5,212 nucleotides of DNA from Clostridia bacterium. GTDB lineage: Bacteria > Bacillota > Clostridia > UMGS1883. The stretch lies in assembly GCA_017468215.1 (NCBI GenBank), contig JAFUJG010000177.1:1-5212 (forward strand), read 5' to 3'. Positions 1 through 5,212 of this stretch are shown in pieces (positions within the stretch are counted from its first letter, which is position 1; every line of letters begins with the position of its first letter). The notes below the pieces were generated by a model. The model was given only the letters and a program-made list of their open reading frames with translations. It was not told the DNA's origin and did not search any database. Position numbers and translations under genes: made by a program.

Positions 1-2
1 AG

Positions 3-1109
3 TATAAGATAGAAGTTGAAGGTGAAACAATCGGTGAAGGCGAGTTTACATGTGATGTAGCTCCTTTGACAAAGAAGGTTGTTTCCATGGGCTTCACAAT
101 TCCTGAGGAGAGAGAGGCTGAATACGCAATTACTGTTTCAGCTCATCTTAAGGAGGATACTCTCTGGGCAGAAAAAGGTCACGAGGTTGCATTTGAACAG
201 TTTGTAATGCCCTACAACAAGAAGGCTGAAAGCGTTATTGAGTCTAACGGTGTTGTTAATGTTGACGAAACAGACGAAGCGGTTGCTCTTTCTGCAAACG
301 GCGTAAAGGTTGTATTTGACAAAACAACAGGCAACGCAGTAAGCTACAGCGTTGACGGGAAGGAATTGCTCTATGCTCCCATGAGCCAGAACTACTGGAG
401 AGCAATGACAGACAATGACAAGGGTGCACGCCTTTATAAGAGAAGTGCAATGTGGAGAGAAGCAGGCAACAATGCAGAGCTTGTAAATATGGACATCCGT
501 CCCGGCGAAGGCGTTGCAATTGTTGAATGTGAATACACGGTTCCCACAGAAAAGGAATCAAAGAGTAAGTTCTCTTACGTTATGACAGGCGACGGTAAGC
601 TTACTGTAGGCGGAAACCTTACTCCTCAGATTATGGATGCAGACATCCCCTGCGTAGGCGTTATGATTCCCATGGTTCGTGAGTACGATGTTATGAACTA
701 TTACGGCTTCGGTCCTCACGAAAACTATATCGACAGAAATGTTTCTGCAAAGCTTGGTATTTATTCAAATACTGTTGACGAGCAGAGAACTCATTATCTC
801 GTTCCTCAGGAAAACGCCAACAAGACAGGCGTAAGATGGGCAGAATTTGTAAATAAAGACGGTTTCGGTATCAGACTTGATGCAGACGAAGCTGTGGAAG
901 TTTCGCCCTCTTACTACACACCCATTGAAACAGAAAGCTATGACCACGACTACCTTCTTCCCGAATATGAGAAGGTTGTATACAAGGTTAACTGCCGTAT
1001 GATGGGTATTGGCGGTGACGACAGCTGGGGCAGCCGTCCTCTTGTACAGTACAAGAATCAGACCAACTGGGAGTATAACTATACATTCACAATTTCTCCT
1101 GTAAGATAA
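3..1109 (+). CDS. lacZ: GH2 beta-galactosidase, LacZ type, C-terminal 368 residues (5' end outside window)
   Basis: Hydrolyses terminal beta-D-galactosides such as lactose or plant galactan side chains. The frame is open from the first bases of the window, so the gene starts off the left edge; the TTG at 66 is internal, not a start. Fragment residues about 1-72 resemble LacZ domain 4 (DVAP..., then W...GHEVAFEQF). Residues about 95-368 are the beta-galactosidase small-chain domain: WRA...DNDKG at 132-141, YYGFGPHENYIDR at 233-245, YLVPQEN from 265, and GGDDSW at 337-342. Trp342 corresponds to E. coli Trp999, which lines the galactose site. The catalytic glutamates belong to the missing TIM barrel, so activity cannot be judged. 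The protein ends right after this domain, with no added binding or anchoring module and no frameshift. TAA stop at 1107-1109 is followed by a terminator. Family assignment is firm; natural substrate is not known. Confidence 0.93.
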   Translation, partial: YKIEVEGETIGEGEFTCDVAPLTKKVVSMGFTIPEEREAEYAITVSAHLKEDTLWAEKGHEVAFEQFVMPYNKKAESVIESNGVVNVDETDEAVALSANGVKVVFDKTTGNAVSYSVDGKELLYAPMSQNYWRAMTDNDKGARLYKRSAMWREAGNNAELVNMDIRPGEGVAIVECEYTVPTEKESKSKFSYVMTGDGKLTVGGNLTPQIMDADIPCVGVMIPMVREYDVMNYYGFGPHENYIDRNVSAKLGIYSNTVDEQRTHYLVPQENANKTGVRWAEFVNKDGFGIRLDADEAVEVSPSYYTPIETESYDHDYLLPEYEKVVYKVNCRMMGIGGDDSWGSRPLVQYKNQTNWEYNYTFTISPVR

Positions 1110-1120
1110 TTTCAAGACTA

Positions 1121-1152
1121 AAAAATCCGACAACATTTGTTGTCGGATTTTT
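1121..1152. terminator. Bidirectional intrinsic terminator between convergent genes
   Basis: AAAAATCCGACAACA (1121-1135) is perfectly complementary to 1138-1152, giving about 14 bp of stem around a 4-base loop. The plus strand continues into T-rich sequence to 1158. On the minus strand the hairpin ends in six T residues (A-run 1120-1125). It lies 11 bp after the beta-galactosidase stop and 12 bp after the stop of the minus-strand transferase, so it can end both transcripts. Confidence 0.9.
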
Positions 1153-1164
1153 ATTTTTCAGTTA

Positions 1165-2241
1165 TTACTTTTTATCGTTGTTGTCACTATCCTCGTGGAA
1201 TGAATGCATTATTTTAGGTGTTATTACCATAAACACTACAAACAGTGCCACAATAAGGAGCAGAGCAACTATTTTTATTGCACCTGTTGCCAAAAGGAAA
1301 ATTGCAAAAAGGCACAGGATAATGCACATTGCATATATAAAAGCAACTGCCTGCTTTTGGGTTAAACCACGGTCAATAAGCTTGTGGTGCAAGTGACCAC
1401 GGTCAGGAGCCATAATGGGCTTATGGTTTTTAATTCGTCTTAAAATTGCAAAGCTTGTATCAAAAATAGGCAGTGCAAGGATAAGAAGGGGAATAGCCAC
1501 CGAAATGATAGCATAACCCTTGAAAAGACCTAAAACCGATATTGTTGCAAGGGTGTAACCCAAGAACAGTGCACCTGTGTCGCCCATGAATAATTTTGCA
1601 GGGTTAAAGTTGTAAGGGAAAAATCCTAAACATGCACCGGACAGTGCAGCTGTCAGTACAACTACAAGGCTGTTGCCCAAAAGGAGCGATATGCATAAAA
1701 GTGTTATCGATGAAATTGTAGCAACGCCAATGGCAAGACCATCAAGGCCGTCGATAAGATTTAAGGCATTTGTTACAGCCACAATCCATAAAACGGTAAG
1801 GGGATAACCAAGCCAGCCAAGCTCAAATACTCCTGTTGCAGATATAAATGCAGGAACACTTATCCTTTCGATTACAACACCGAAGCAAACAGGGATAATA
1901 GCCGCAAGAATCTGGATAACAAACTTGAATTTTGCACTGAGGGGGTTTCTGTCGTCAAAAATACCGAGAACAACAATTGCCACAGCACCCAAAAGAATGC
2001 CAACAACTGTTTTGGGTAAATCGGTAAATATGCACACGCTCACCAGAAAGGCAAGGAAAATTGCAAGACCGCCCAATCTGGCTTTGGGAGTTTTGTGCAT
2101 ACGGCGAGAGTCCTTCGGCACATCTACTGCACCGATTTTATATGCAAGCCTTTTTACAAAGGGAGTAGCGATAAAGGCTACTATAAAGGCCAGCAGGAAA
2201 GAAAACATCGTTATTGAATCTGCAGTCATTTTCAAACCCAT
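1165..2241 (-). CDS. tagO: Polyprenyl-phosphate sugar-1-phosphate transferase, TagO/WecA type
   Basis: Integral membrane enzyme of the MraY/WecA superfamily. By family it transfers GlcNAc-1-phosphate (or a related sugar phosphate) from a UDP-sugar to undecaprenyl phosphate, the first membrane step of wall teichoic acid or other surface glycans. About ten to eleven hydrophobic segments are seen, the first at about residues 11-29 and the last at 322-341. Cytoplasmic-loop motifs: MHK.PK.RLGG at 48-58, DD at 96-97 (metal/catalytic Asp pair), NLIDGLDGLA at 161-170, FMGDTGA at 218-224, and DRGHLHH at 280-286. The HxHH motif points to the WecA/TagO branch rather than MraY. Length 358 is normal; the tail is short and polar. 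The ATG at 2241 is preceded at 9 bp by AAAGGAG, which fixes the start over Met5. It sits 19 bp downstream of trpS and probably shares its transcript. The glycan it initiates cannot be told, as no teichoic or polysaccharide genes are in view. Confidence 0.9.
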   Translation of the reverse strand: MGLKMTADSITMFSFLLAFIVAFIATPFVKRLAYKIGAVDVPKDSRRMHKTPKARLGGLAIFLAFLVSVCIFTDLPKTVVGILLGAVAIVVLGIFDDRNPLSAKFKFVIQILAAIIPVCFGVVIERISVPAFISATGVFELGWLGYPLTVLWIVAVTNALNLIDGLDGLAIGVATISSITLLCISLLLGNSLVVVLTAALSGACLGFFPYNFNPAKLFMGDTGALFLGYTLATISVLGLFKGYAIISVAIPLLILALPIFDTSFAILRRIKNHKPIMAPDRGHLHHKLIDRGLTQKQAVAFIYAMCIILCLFAIFLLATGAIKIVALLLIVALFVVFMVITPKIMHSFHEDSDNNDKK

Positions 2242-2250
2242 AGAAAATTA

Positions 2251-2257
2251 CTCCTTT
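2251..2257 (-). promoter_or_regulatory. Ribosome binding site of the TagO-type gene
   Basis: Minus-strand AAAGGAG, 9 bp before the ATG at 2241. It lies wholly within the 19-bp gap after the trpS TGA (2261-2263). This decides the start at Met1 and supports translation from a shared trpS transcript. Confidence 0.85.
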
Positions 2258-2260
2258 CAA

Positions 2261-3256
2261 TCAGATGACAAAGCCGACCTTCTTTTTAACCTTGGAAAGA
2301 GTTTTGCGGCTTAAGTAATTTGCAGTTTCAGCACCCTTCTTGTAAATGGATTCAAGATAATCCTTGTTTTTCATAAGGTCGTTGTATTTTTCGTGAACGG
2401 GACGCAGTTCTTCAACTACAGCCTCGGCAACTGCCTGCTTGAAGTTGCCGTAACCGCAATTTGCAAATTCAGCTACCGCTTCGTCAATAGTTTTTCCTGT
2501 TACGGAAGAATATATGTTAAGGAGGTTATTTACGCCGTCCTTACCTTCTTTATATTCTACAACAGCTTCGCTGTCTGTTACCGCACGCTTGAACTTGCGG
2601 ATAATTGTATCTGTGTCATCAAGAATAAACACACAACCATTAGGGTTGGGGTCCGACTTACTCATCTTTGCAGTAGGTGTCTGCAGGCTCATGATTCGAG
2701 CACTTTCCTTACCTATAAAGGGCTCGGGAATAGTGAACACATCACCATAGATAGAATTAAAGCGTGTAGCAATGTCACGTGTAATTTCAAGATGCTGCTT
2801 CTGGTCTGCACCTACGGGAACCAAATCTGCCTGATAAAGAAGAATGTCAGCTGCCATAAGAACAGGATATGTGAAAAGACCTGCGTTAATATTGTCCTTA
2901 TGCTTTGCACTCTTATCCTTAAACTGTGTCATTCTCTGTAATTCGCCCATCTGTGTGTAGCAGTTGAGTATCCATGCAAGCTCTGCGTGAGCAGGAACAT
3001 GGCTCTGGATGAACATAAGATTTTTTGTTTCATCAATGCCGGAGGCTATGTACTGAGCAAGGAGAGATACAGTGTTCTTGCGGAGCTCAGCAGGAGTTTG
3101 CCTTACGGTAATTGTGTGCATATCCATCATTGCGTACATGCAATTGTATTCGTCCTGAAGATTAGCCCAGTTCTTAACTGCACCTAAGTAGTTGCCCAAT
3201 GTTATGGAAGCTGCCGAGGGCTGAATGCCCGAGAGTATTGTTTTCTTTTCGTTCAT
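2261..3256 (-). CDS. trpS: Tryptophanyl-tRNA synthetase
   Basis: Class I aminoacyl-tRNA synthetase that activates tryptophan with ATP and charges tRNA-Trp in the cytoplasm. With the ATG at 3256 the protein has 331 residues, the usual bacterial length. N-terminal SGIQPSAASITLGNYLGA (9-26) carries the HIGH-equivalent TLGN. PVLMAADILLY (131-141) holds Met134 and Asp137, matching the tryptophan-contacting Met and Asp of bacterial enzymes. VGADQKQHLEITRD (148-161) is a family signature, and KMSKS is at 197-201. The C-terminus KKVGF is typical, so the gene is intact. An in-frame GTG at 3283 would add nine residues, but those codons form a hairpin arm, have no ribosome binding site and lie before the usual N-terminus, so I reject it. 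The only candidate Shine-Dalgarno for the ATG is AGAAAGG, 14 bp away, which is long. No T-box signature was found in the leader. The TagO-type gene follows after 19 bp. Confidence 0.95.
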   Translation of the reverse strand: MNEKKTILSGIQPSAASITLGNYLGAVKNWANLQDEYNCMYAMMDMHTITVRQTPAELRKNTVSLLAQYIASGIDETKNLMFIQSHVPAHAELAWILNCYTQMGELQRMTQFKDKSAKHKDNINAGLFTYPVLMAADILLYQADLVPVGADQKQHLEITRDIATRFNSIYGDVFTIPEPFIGKESARIMSLQTPTAKMSKSDPNPNGCVFILDDTDTIIRKFKRAVTDSEAVVEYKEGKDGVNNLLNIYSSVTGKTIDEAVAEFANCGYGNFKQAVAEAVVEELRPVHEKYNDLMKNKDYLESIYKKGAETANYLSRKTLSKVKKKVGFVI

Positions 3257-3260
3257 AGGT

Positions 3261-3345
3261 ATTTCACATAGCCTTTCTGCCACAAATAGAGTTAAAATTG
3301 GTTGTTACGCACTTGTAGTGGCAGACAAGGCGTATAATGTGAAAT
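3261..3345. repeat. Long imperfect palindrome directly upstream of trpS
   Basis: ATTTCACAT (3261-3269) pairs with ATGTGAAAT (3337-3345). After a small asymmetric internal loop, GCCTTTCTGCCAC (3271-3283) pairs with 3318-3331, with a single bulged C at 3326. That gives 22 bp of stem closing a 34-base A/T-rich loop. On the minus strand the arm nearer trpS contains AGAAAGG, the only plausible trpS Shine-Dalgarno, so folding would hide it. It could be a palindromic dispersed repeat or a leader hairpin; one window cannot show copy number. No clear target-site duplication is seen at its edges. Confidence 0.7.
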
Positions 3346-3346
3346 G

Positions 3347-3391
3347 TGTCCATGTGCGTTTTCGCCCTCGGGCGAAATTCTCGCACGGACA
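3347..3391. repeat. GC-rich interrupted hairpin in the aminotransferase-trpS gap
   Basis: Three nested helices: TGTCC (3347-3351) with GGACA (3387-3391), GTGCG with CGCAC, and TTCGCC with GGCGAA around a CTCG tetraloop (CGAG on the minus strand). The helices are separated by small internal loops (AT on one side; TT against ATTCT). It has no U-tract on either strand, so it is not a typical terminator. It is the middle of three hairpins filling 3261-3440 and has no recognised family. Confidence 0.65.
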
Positions 3392-3407
3392 ATCAAATCC
3401 ACCGGAG

Positions 3408-3440
3408 GTAAAACAACTTGATTTTTCAAGTTTGTTTTAC
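3408..3440. repeat. A/T-rich hairpin just after the aminotransferase stop
   Basis: GTAAAACAACTTGA (3408-3421) pairs with 3426-3440 around a TTTT loop, leaving one unpaired T: 14 bp, mostly A/T. It begins 2 bp after the aminotransferase TGA. On the minus strand the 3' arm is U-rich (TTGTTTTAC) but is followed by CTCCGG instead of a U-run. It could be a weak terminator or an mRNA 3'-end stabiliser, or one edge of the hairpin block that runs to trpS. Confidence 0.6.
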
Positions 3441-3442
3441 TC

Positions 3443-4630
3443 TCATTCAAAGGATTTTATCACATCGGCAAGCACGCCGATGCCTTTAATAATGTTTTCA
3501 TCCGCAGTATTGGAAAAATTCAAGCGGAAGGATGAATACTTTTTCGCCTGGTCCACCATGCAGGAGGAACCGGGAACAAAAGCCACCTTGTTTTCCACAC
3601 CTTTTTTAAACAAAAGCTGTGAATCAAACTGCTCCGGAAGGTCGCACCAAAGGAACAAACCGCCCTCGGGACGAGTGTATGTGCAGTATGAAGGGAACAC
3701 TTCATCCATGCACTTAAGCATAAGGGTATTCTTTTTACCGTAAAGGTCACAGCTCTTTTTAATATGTGCATCGTAGTCGTGTTTTGTGACAAAGTCATAT
3801 GCAACAAGCTGGTTTAACACAGGGGTGTGCACATCTGTTATCTGCTTGCATACCACCATTTTCTCCAGAATATCTTTCCTTGCAGAGAAAAAGCCTATTC
3901 TTAATCCAGGGGAGAGTGTTTTGGAAAAGCTTCCCGCATAAATAACACGATTTTCCGTGTCCATACTTTTAATGGTAGGAACAGCTTCGCCTTTATATCT
4001 CAGCTCACCATAGGGGTTGTCCTCTAAAATAAAGAAGTCGTACTTATCTGCAAGCGAGAGAAGCTTCATTCGTTTTTCCGCACTCATTGTAATACCTGAG
4101 GGATTCTGGAATGTAGCTATTGTATAAACAAGCTTTACTTTTACCTTTTTAAGAACTTCTTCCTCCAGATAATCCAGGTCCATGCCGTCTGATAAAACCT
4201 TAACAGGAATCATGTTGGCATTATAGCTTCTGAAACAATTAAGCCCGCCTACAAAGCTGGGAGCTTCTACAACAACATTATCGCCTTCGTTCAGAAGCAC
4301 CTTTGCACAAAGGTCAATAACCTGCTGACCGCCTGTTGTGATGATAACCTGTTCGCTTTCGTTTATAACACCTTGCTTTACAAGGCGGTCCTTTACAAAC
4401 TGTCTCAGCGGGTCGTAGCCTTCTGTAATACCATACTGCAATGCCAGATTGCCTCGTGTGGCAAAAATGTCCTGTGCAATAGCCTCCAGTTCCTTTTTAG
4501 GGAAAACATCGGGAGAGGGGGCACCGCCTGCAAAGGATATAATTTCGGGGTCTGCAAGGAGCTTGAAGGTTGCTCTTATTGCACTTCCCGATAAATCTTT
4601 TGTTTTGTCTGAAAAAATAATGTTTGCCAT
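3443..4630 (-). CDS. Class I/II PLP-dependent aminotransferase (LysN / 2-aminoadipate aminotransferase-like)
   Basis: Cytoplasmic fold-type I enzyme that moves an amino group between an amino acid and a 2-oxo acid using pyridoxal 5'-phosphate. The 395-residue length matches the LysN/2-aminoadipate and multisubstrate aminotransferase group. The N-terminus has ISFAGGAPSPDVFP at 31-44 and LQYG...G at 64-71. TTGGQQ (98-103) begins the cofactor phosphate site. NPSG is at 176-179 with the cofactor-contacting Asn. EDNPYGELRY (203-212) holds Asp204 for the pyridine nitrogen. SFSKTLSPGLRIGF (234-247) holds Schiff-base Lys237 and phosphate-binding Arg244. FRLNFS has Arg369 for the substrate carboxylate. 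All key residues are present. There is no GntR-type DNA-binding N-terminus, so it is a free enzyme rather than a MocR regulator. AAGAAGG lies 7 bp before the ATG, and a promoter and short leader precede it. Substrate (aromatic, branched-chain, 2-aminoadipate or other) cannot be chosen from sequence alone. Confidence 0.9.
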   Translation of the reverse strand: MANIIFSDKTKDLSGSAIRATFKLLADPEIISFAGGAPSPDVFPKKELEAIAQDIFATRGNLALQYGITEGYDPLRQFVKDRLVKQGVINESEQVIITTGGQQVIDLCAKVLLNEGDNVVVEAPSFVGGLNCFRSYNANMIPVKVLSDGMDLDYLEEEVLKKVKVKLVYTIATFQNPSGITMSAEKRMKLLSLADKYDFFILEDNPYGELRYKGEAVPTIKSMDTENRVIYAGSFSKTLSPGLRIGFFSARKDILEKMVVCKQITDVHTPVLNQLVAYDFVTKHDYDAHIKKSCDLYGKKNTLMLKCMDEVFPSYCTYTRPEGGLFLWCDLPEQFDSQLLFKKGVENKVAFVPGSSCMVDQAKKYSSFRLNFSNTADENIIKGIGVLADVIKSFE

Positions 4631-4637
4631 TGAAAAA

Positions 4638-4644
4638 CCTTCTT
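4638..4644 (-). promoter_or_regulatory. Ribosome binding site of the aminotransferase
   Basis: Minus-strand AAGAAGG, 7 bp before the ATG at 4630. It supports that start. Confidence 0.75.
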
Positions 4645-4665
4645 ATTACAAAAATTCTACCTTAT

Positions 4666-4694
4666 ATAATATCATAATAATAAAATGATTGCAA
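4666..4694 (-). promoter_or_regulatory. Sigma-A-like promoter of the aminotransferase
   Basis: Minus-strand TTGCAA (4689-4694, 4/6 match to TTGACA), a 17-bp A/T-rich spacer, then TATTAT (4666-4671, 5/6 match to TATAAT). Initiation would fall near 4659, giving a leader of about 28 bases with room for the ribosome binding site. The -35 box is 1 bp from the T-run of the rhaM terminator. No operator-like dyad was recognised. Confidence 0.65.
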
Positions 4695-4695
4695 C

Positions 4696-4726
4696 AAAAA
4701 AAGGATTTTGCACTGCAAAATCCTTT
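4696..4726 (-). terminator. Intrinsic terminator of rhaM
   Basis: AAAGGATTTTGCA (4700-4712) is fully complementary to 4714-4726, giving an 11-bp practical stem with a 5-base loop. On the minus strand it is followed by a run of seven T residues (complement of A 4696-4702), part of which belongs to the stem. It starts 6 bp after the rhaM stop and ends that transcript before the aminotransferase promoter. Confidence 0.9.
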
Positions 4727-4732
4727 CTGGTG

Positions 4733-5044
4733 TCAGTCTAAATGGAAAACGTTTTTAAGGTCAATACTTACAGGGCTGTTGTCGGGGTTTGTTTCCATAA
4801 TATCTGCCATAAAGTCCCACCACTTGCGGTTAATGGCGGTATCGGCACCCTGTGCCCACAATTCCTCGTCCTCAATTTCAATATAACCGAAAAGAGTAAG
4901 GGTTTCTTCATCTAAGAATATGGTGTAGTTTTTGCCTCCGTGGGAATGTATCATATCCTTCATTTCATCCCACAGCTCGTTATGTCGCTTTTCATACTCT
5001 GCTTCCATTCCGGGATAAAGTTTCATTTTAAAGCCTTTAATCAT
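4733..5044 (-). CDS. rhaM: L-rhamnose mutarotase
   Basis: Small cytoplasmic enzyme that interconverts the alpha and beta anomers of L-rhamnose, feeding the anomer used by rhamnose isomerase. At 103 residues it matches the compact RhaM/YiiL family (E. coli 104). Visible family features: P..E.EYE.RHNELW at residues 11-25, with Tyr17 and His21 aligned to E. coli Tyr18 and catalytic His22; SHGGKNYTIFLD at 34-45; WW at 75-76; NPDNSPVS at 86-93; and the terminal VFHL. The ATG at 5044 is chosen because AAGGAGG lies 8 bp upstream and the family begins MI(R/K). An upstream in-frame ATG at 5071 has no such site and lies close to the predicted transcription start. The gene has its own promoter and terminator, so it is a single-gene unit here. 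No rhamnose isomerase, kinase, aldolase or transporter is in view. Confidence 0.94.
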   Translation of the reverse strand: MIKGFKMKLYPGMEAEYEKRHNELWDEMKDMIHSHGGKNYTIFLDEETLTLFGYIEIEDEELWAQGADTAINRKWWDFMADIMETNPDNSPVSIDLKNVFHLD

Positions 5045-5052
5045 TTTTATTT

Positions 5053-5059
5053 CCTCCTT
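5053..5059 (-). promoter_or_regulatory. Ribosome binding site deciding the rhaM start
   Basis: Minus-strand AAGGAGG, 8 bp before the ATG at 5044. It is downstream of the alternative ATG at 5071, which rules out the nine-residue longer form. Confidence 0.9.
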
Positions 5060-5081
5060 GACTTTGCCCATCTTTTCCTAT

Positions 5082-5110
5082 ATTATATATCCGTATCACG
5101 AATAATGCAA
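5082..5110 (-). promoter_or_regulatory. Sigma-A-like promoter of rhaM
   Basis: Minus-strand TTGCAT (5105-5110, 3/6 match), 17-bp spacer, perfect TATAAT (5082-5087). The start would be near 5075, with a leader of about 30 bases to the ATG at 5044. The weak -35 box may indicate activator dependence, as is common for sugar genes, but no binding site is recognised. Confidence 0.65.
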
Positions 5111-5117
5111 TATTTTA

Positions 5118-5166
5118 GAAAAAATTAAAAAAAAGTATTGACTTGACGGAAATTTGATGATATAGT
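5118..5166 (+). promoter_or_regulatory. Strong outward promoter with A-tract and extended -10
   Basis: TTGACT (5138-5143, 5/6) and TATAGT (5161-5166, 5/6) are separated by exactly 17 bp. TG at 5158-5159 gives an extended -10. The A-rich run 5118-5134 lies just upstream, like an UP element. Transcription would start near 5173 and run off the right edge. It is divergent from the rhaM promoter, with 27 bp between the two -35 boxes. Confidence 0.7.
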
Positions 5167-5212
5167 TACTGTACCTCGCATGGGCAGGCTTTTTTTATGT
5201 GCAAAAAAATTG
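5167..5212 (+). other. Start of an unidentified transcript, cut by the window edge
   Basis: These bases follow the outward promoter and hold a GC-rich stretch (CCTCGCATGGGCAGGC, 5174-5189) and then a run of seven T (5190-5196). ATG at 5180 opens a frame that runs to the edge for 11 codons, but it has no ribosome binding site and is within about 8 bases of the predicted start. I cannot tell a protein gene leader, riboswitch or small RNA from 46 bases. Confidence 0.35.

Noticed and set aside
1165..2241. MraY (lipid I synthase) identity
   Set aside because: The HLHH motif and the DRGHLHH context are those of WecA/TagO-type enzymes, and no murein cluster genes surround it.
2393..2941. 182-codon plus-strand open frame
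   Set aside because: Antisense shadow of the clearly identified trpS; no own ribosome binding site or family motif.
3333..3338. Plus-strand TATAAT in the palindrome as a promoter
   Set aside because: The nearest -35-like hexamer (TTGTAG) has a 14-bp spacer, and transcription would run antisense to the aminotransferase.
3264..3353. 29-codon minus-strand frame within the hairpins
   Set aside because: It has no convincing ribosome binding site, its composition follows the palindrome arms, and it has no similarity I recognise.
3257..3442. T-box or tryptophan attenuator upstream of trpS
   Set aside because: The T-box core (AGGGTGGNACCGCG-like) is absent on the minus strand. No hairpin followed by a U-run precedes the start, and the short frame in the leader has no Trp codons.
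3225..3743. 172-codon plus-strand open frame
   Set aside because: It runs antisense over trpS, the palindromes and the aminotransferase 3' end, all better explained; the protein resembles no family.
4743..4757. Catabolite-repression (cre)-like sequence around AAAACGTTTTT
   Set aside because: It has at least two mismatches to the consensus and lies in conserved C-terminal codons of rhaM, far from any promoter start.
5045..5071. Longer rhaM starting at ATG 5071
   Set aside because: The strong AAGGAGG lies inside this extension and serves the ATG at 5044, and the family starts at the MI(R/K) position.

Overview
The window looks like an ordinary chromosomal segment of a low-to-moderate GC Firmicute, most likely a gut Clostridia/Oscillospirales-type anaerobe. 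That is an inference from strong AAGGAGG-type ribosome binding sites, sigma-A-like promoters, U-tract intrinsic terminators, and the gene set (LacZ-type GH2 beta-galactosidase, TagO/WecA-like enzyme, TrpS, LysN-like aminotransferase, RhaM). No phage, IS, CRISPR, tRNA or rRNA gene was recognised.

Layout. Positions 3-1109 (+) hold the C-terminal third of a GH2 beta-galactosidase whose catalytic part lies off the left edge. A near-symmetrical hairpin at 1121-1152 separates it from convergent minus-strand genes and can terminate both strands. Reading the minus strand in transcription order (right to left): rhaM (5044-4733, L-rhamnose mutarotase) has its own promoter and terminator. A fold-type I aminotransferase (4630-3443) follows with its own promoter. 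Then come a 186-bp gene-free stretch rich in hairpins (3442-3257), trpS (3256-2261), and a TagO/WecA-type polyprenyl-phosphate sugar-1-phosphate transferase (2241-1165). trpS and the transferase are 19 bp apart, with the transferase's ribosome binding site inside the gap, so they are almost certainly cotranscribed. At the right edge a strong plus-strand promoter (5138-5166) fires away from rhaM into sequence outside the window.

How the genes fit together. This is a mix of housekeeping (tryptophan charging, cell-envelope glycan initiation, amino-acid transamination) and plant- or host-glycan use (beta-galactoside hydrolysis, rhamnose anomer interconversion). No single pathway links all five genes.

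The least explained part is 3257-3442. Three consecutive hairpins fill the gap between the aminotransferase stop and the trpS start, and the last one covers the only plausible trpS Shine-Dalgarno. It is either a dispersed palindromic intergenic repeat or a structured trpS leader; it lacks T-box hallmarks. I see no convincing new multi-gene system here.
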